From positions 1-33,160 of the forward strand of contig SBGQ01000095.1 in NCBI GenBank assembly GCA_006226965.1: a DNA stretch of 33,160 nt, read 5' to 3'. The position numbers and the translations under genes were made by a program. Below the pieces are notes generated by a model. The model searched no databases. It was not told where the DNA came from and saw only the letters and a list, made by a program, of their open reading frames with translations. Positions 32,990-33,160 of this stretch are shown here, one piece after another. The DNA comes from a bacterium (GTDB taxonomy: Bacteria > Bacteroidota > Rhodothermia > Balneolales > M1805). Positions within the stretch are counted from its first letter, which is position 1. Every line of letters begins with the position of its first letter.

Positions 32990-33076
32990 AGGGAATACAG
33001 TAGTAAGTTTTCTACATTCAGATTTTAGGTTTTTTGAATCAAAAAAAATTTCCATCAACAAGCAGAAATTTCTAAA

Positions 33077-33160
33077 ATCCGACATCCGACATCCGACATC
33101 CGACATCCGACATCCGACATCCGACATCCGACATCCGACATCCGACATCCGACATCCGAC
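33077..33160. repeat. Heptanucleotide tandem array, ATCCGAC x 12, reaching the window edge
   Basis: Twelve perfect copies of ATCCGAC fill 84 bases and run off the right edge, so the true length is unknown. The array starts 87 bases after the gamma-synthase-like stop. Its minus-strand translation gives a period-7 peptide that should not be taken as a gene. Confidence 0.98.

Noticed and set aside
33046-33073. Inverted repeat AAATTTC/GAAATTT after the gamma-synthase-like gene as a terminator
   Set aside because: The stem is AT-rich and no T-run follows on the plus strand.
32951-33148. Minus-strand open frame with a repeated seven-residue peptide
   Set aside because: It is created entirely by the ATCCGAC array, where 21 bases encode seven residues in every frame; it overlaps the end of the gamma-synthase-like gene and has no other gene-like feature.

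Overview
The window looks like a chromosomal segment of a low-GC member of the Bacteroidota. This rests on a BamA followed by several Skp/OmpH-like chaperones, a GWxTD-domain lipoprotein, a DUF6702 protein paired with a HupE/UreJ-like membrane protein, many Sec or lipoprotein signal peptides, almost no recognisable Shine-Dalgarno sequences, and occasional promoter-like elements of the Bacteroidota type (TTG near -33 and TAnnTTTG near -7). No tRNA, rRNA, insertion sequence, phage gene or CRISPR array was seen. Most of the window is housekeeping and cell-envelope biology, not a mobile island.

Layout. (1) 1-5186, minus strand: a tightly packed run read as hupE-like, M1 metallopeptidase, gmk, rpoZ, coaBC and the start of an unknown exported protein cut by the window edge. 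(2) 5278-6539, plus strand: DUF6702 overlapping an ankyrin-repeat lipoprotein, divergent from the hupE-like gene. (3) 6531-7337, minus: an orphan MotB-like proton-channel/OmpA protein, then a 490-base gap with a heptanucleotide repeat array and an inverted repeat. (4) 7828-8424: rplU-rpmA with a strong terminator. (5) 8578-12306: a GMC/cholesterol-oxidase-like flavoprotein with a four-Cys motif, a 48-residue DUF2256 zinc-ribbon-like gene, a putative outer-membrane protein, an SDR and a very short MotA/TolQ/ExbB-like channel protein. (6) 12451-13203: membrane-anchored LytTR regulator. (7) 13403-23474, plus: a 10-kb envelope-biogenesis run (MltD-like lytic transglycosylase, S41 protease, PHP phosphoesterase, ribH, uppS, bamA and three Skp-like genes) closed by a terminator. 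(8) 23598-27591: FAH-family hydrolase, M23 peptidase, GWxTD lipoprotein. (9) 27592-29100: a gap with a second heptamer array, then ridA and an alpha/beta hydrolase on the minus strand. (10) 29273-32989: two tandem paralogous lipoproteins (the first with TPR-like repeats) and a cystathionine gamma-synthase-like enzyme, then a third heptamer array running off the end.

How the genes fit together. UppS supplies the lipid carrier for peptidoglycan and glycan assembly. MltD-like and M23 enzymes remodel the wall, and the S41 protease handles periplasmic quality control. BamA with three Skp-like chaperones inserts outer-membrane proteins. The most thought-provoking observations are: an intrinsic-terminator-shaped hairpin lying inside the signal-peptide codons of the second tandem lipoprotein; three different 7-base tandem arrays in gaps that share a CAYCNNN form; the HupE-like/DUF6702/M1 neighbourhood, in which the DUF6702 protein would expose an N-terminal histidine after signal cleavage; and the miniature ExbB-like channel and orphan MotB-like stator without visible partners. 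I saw no clear defence island or novel mobile system.
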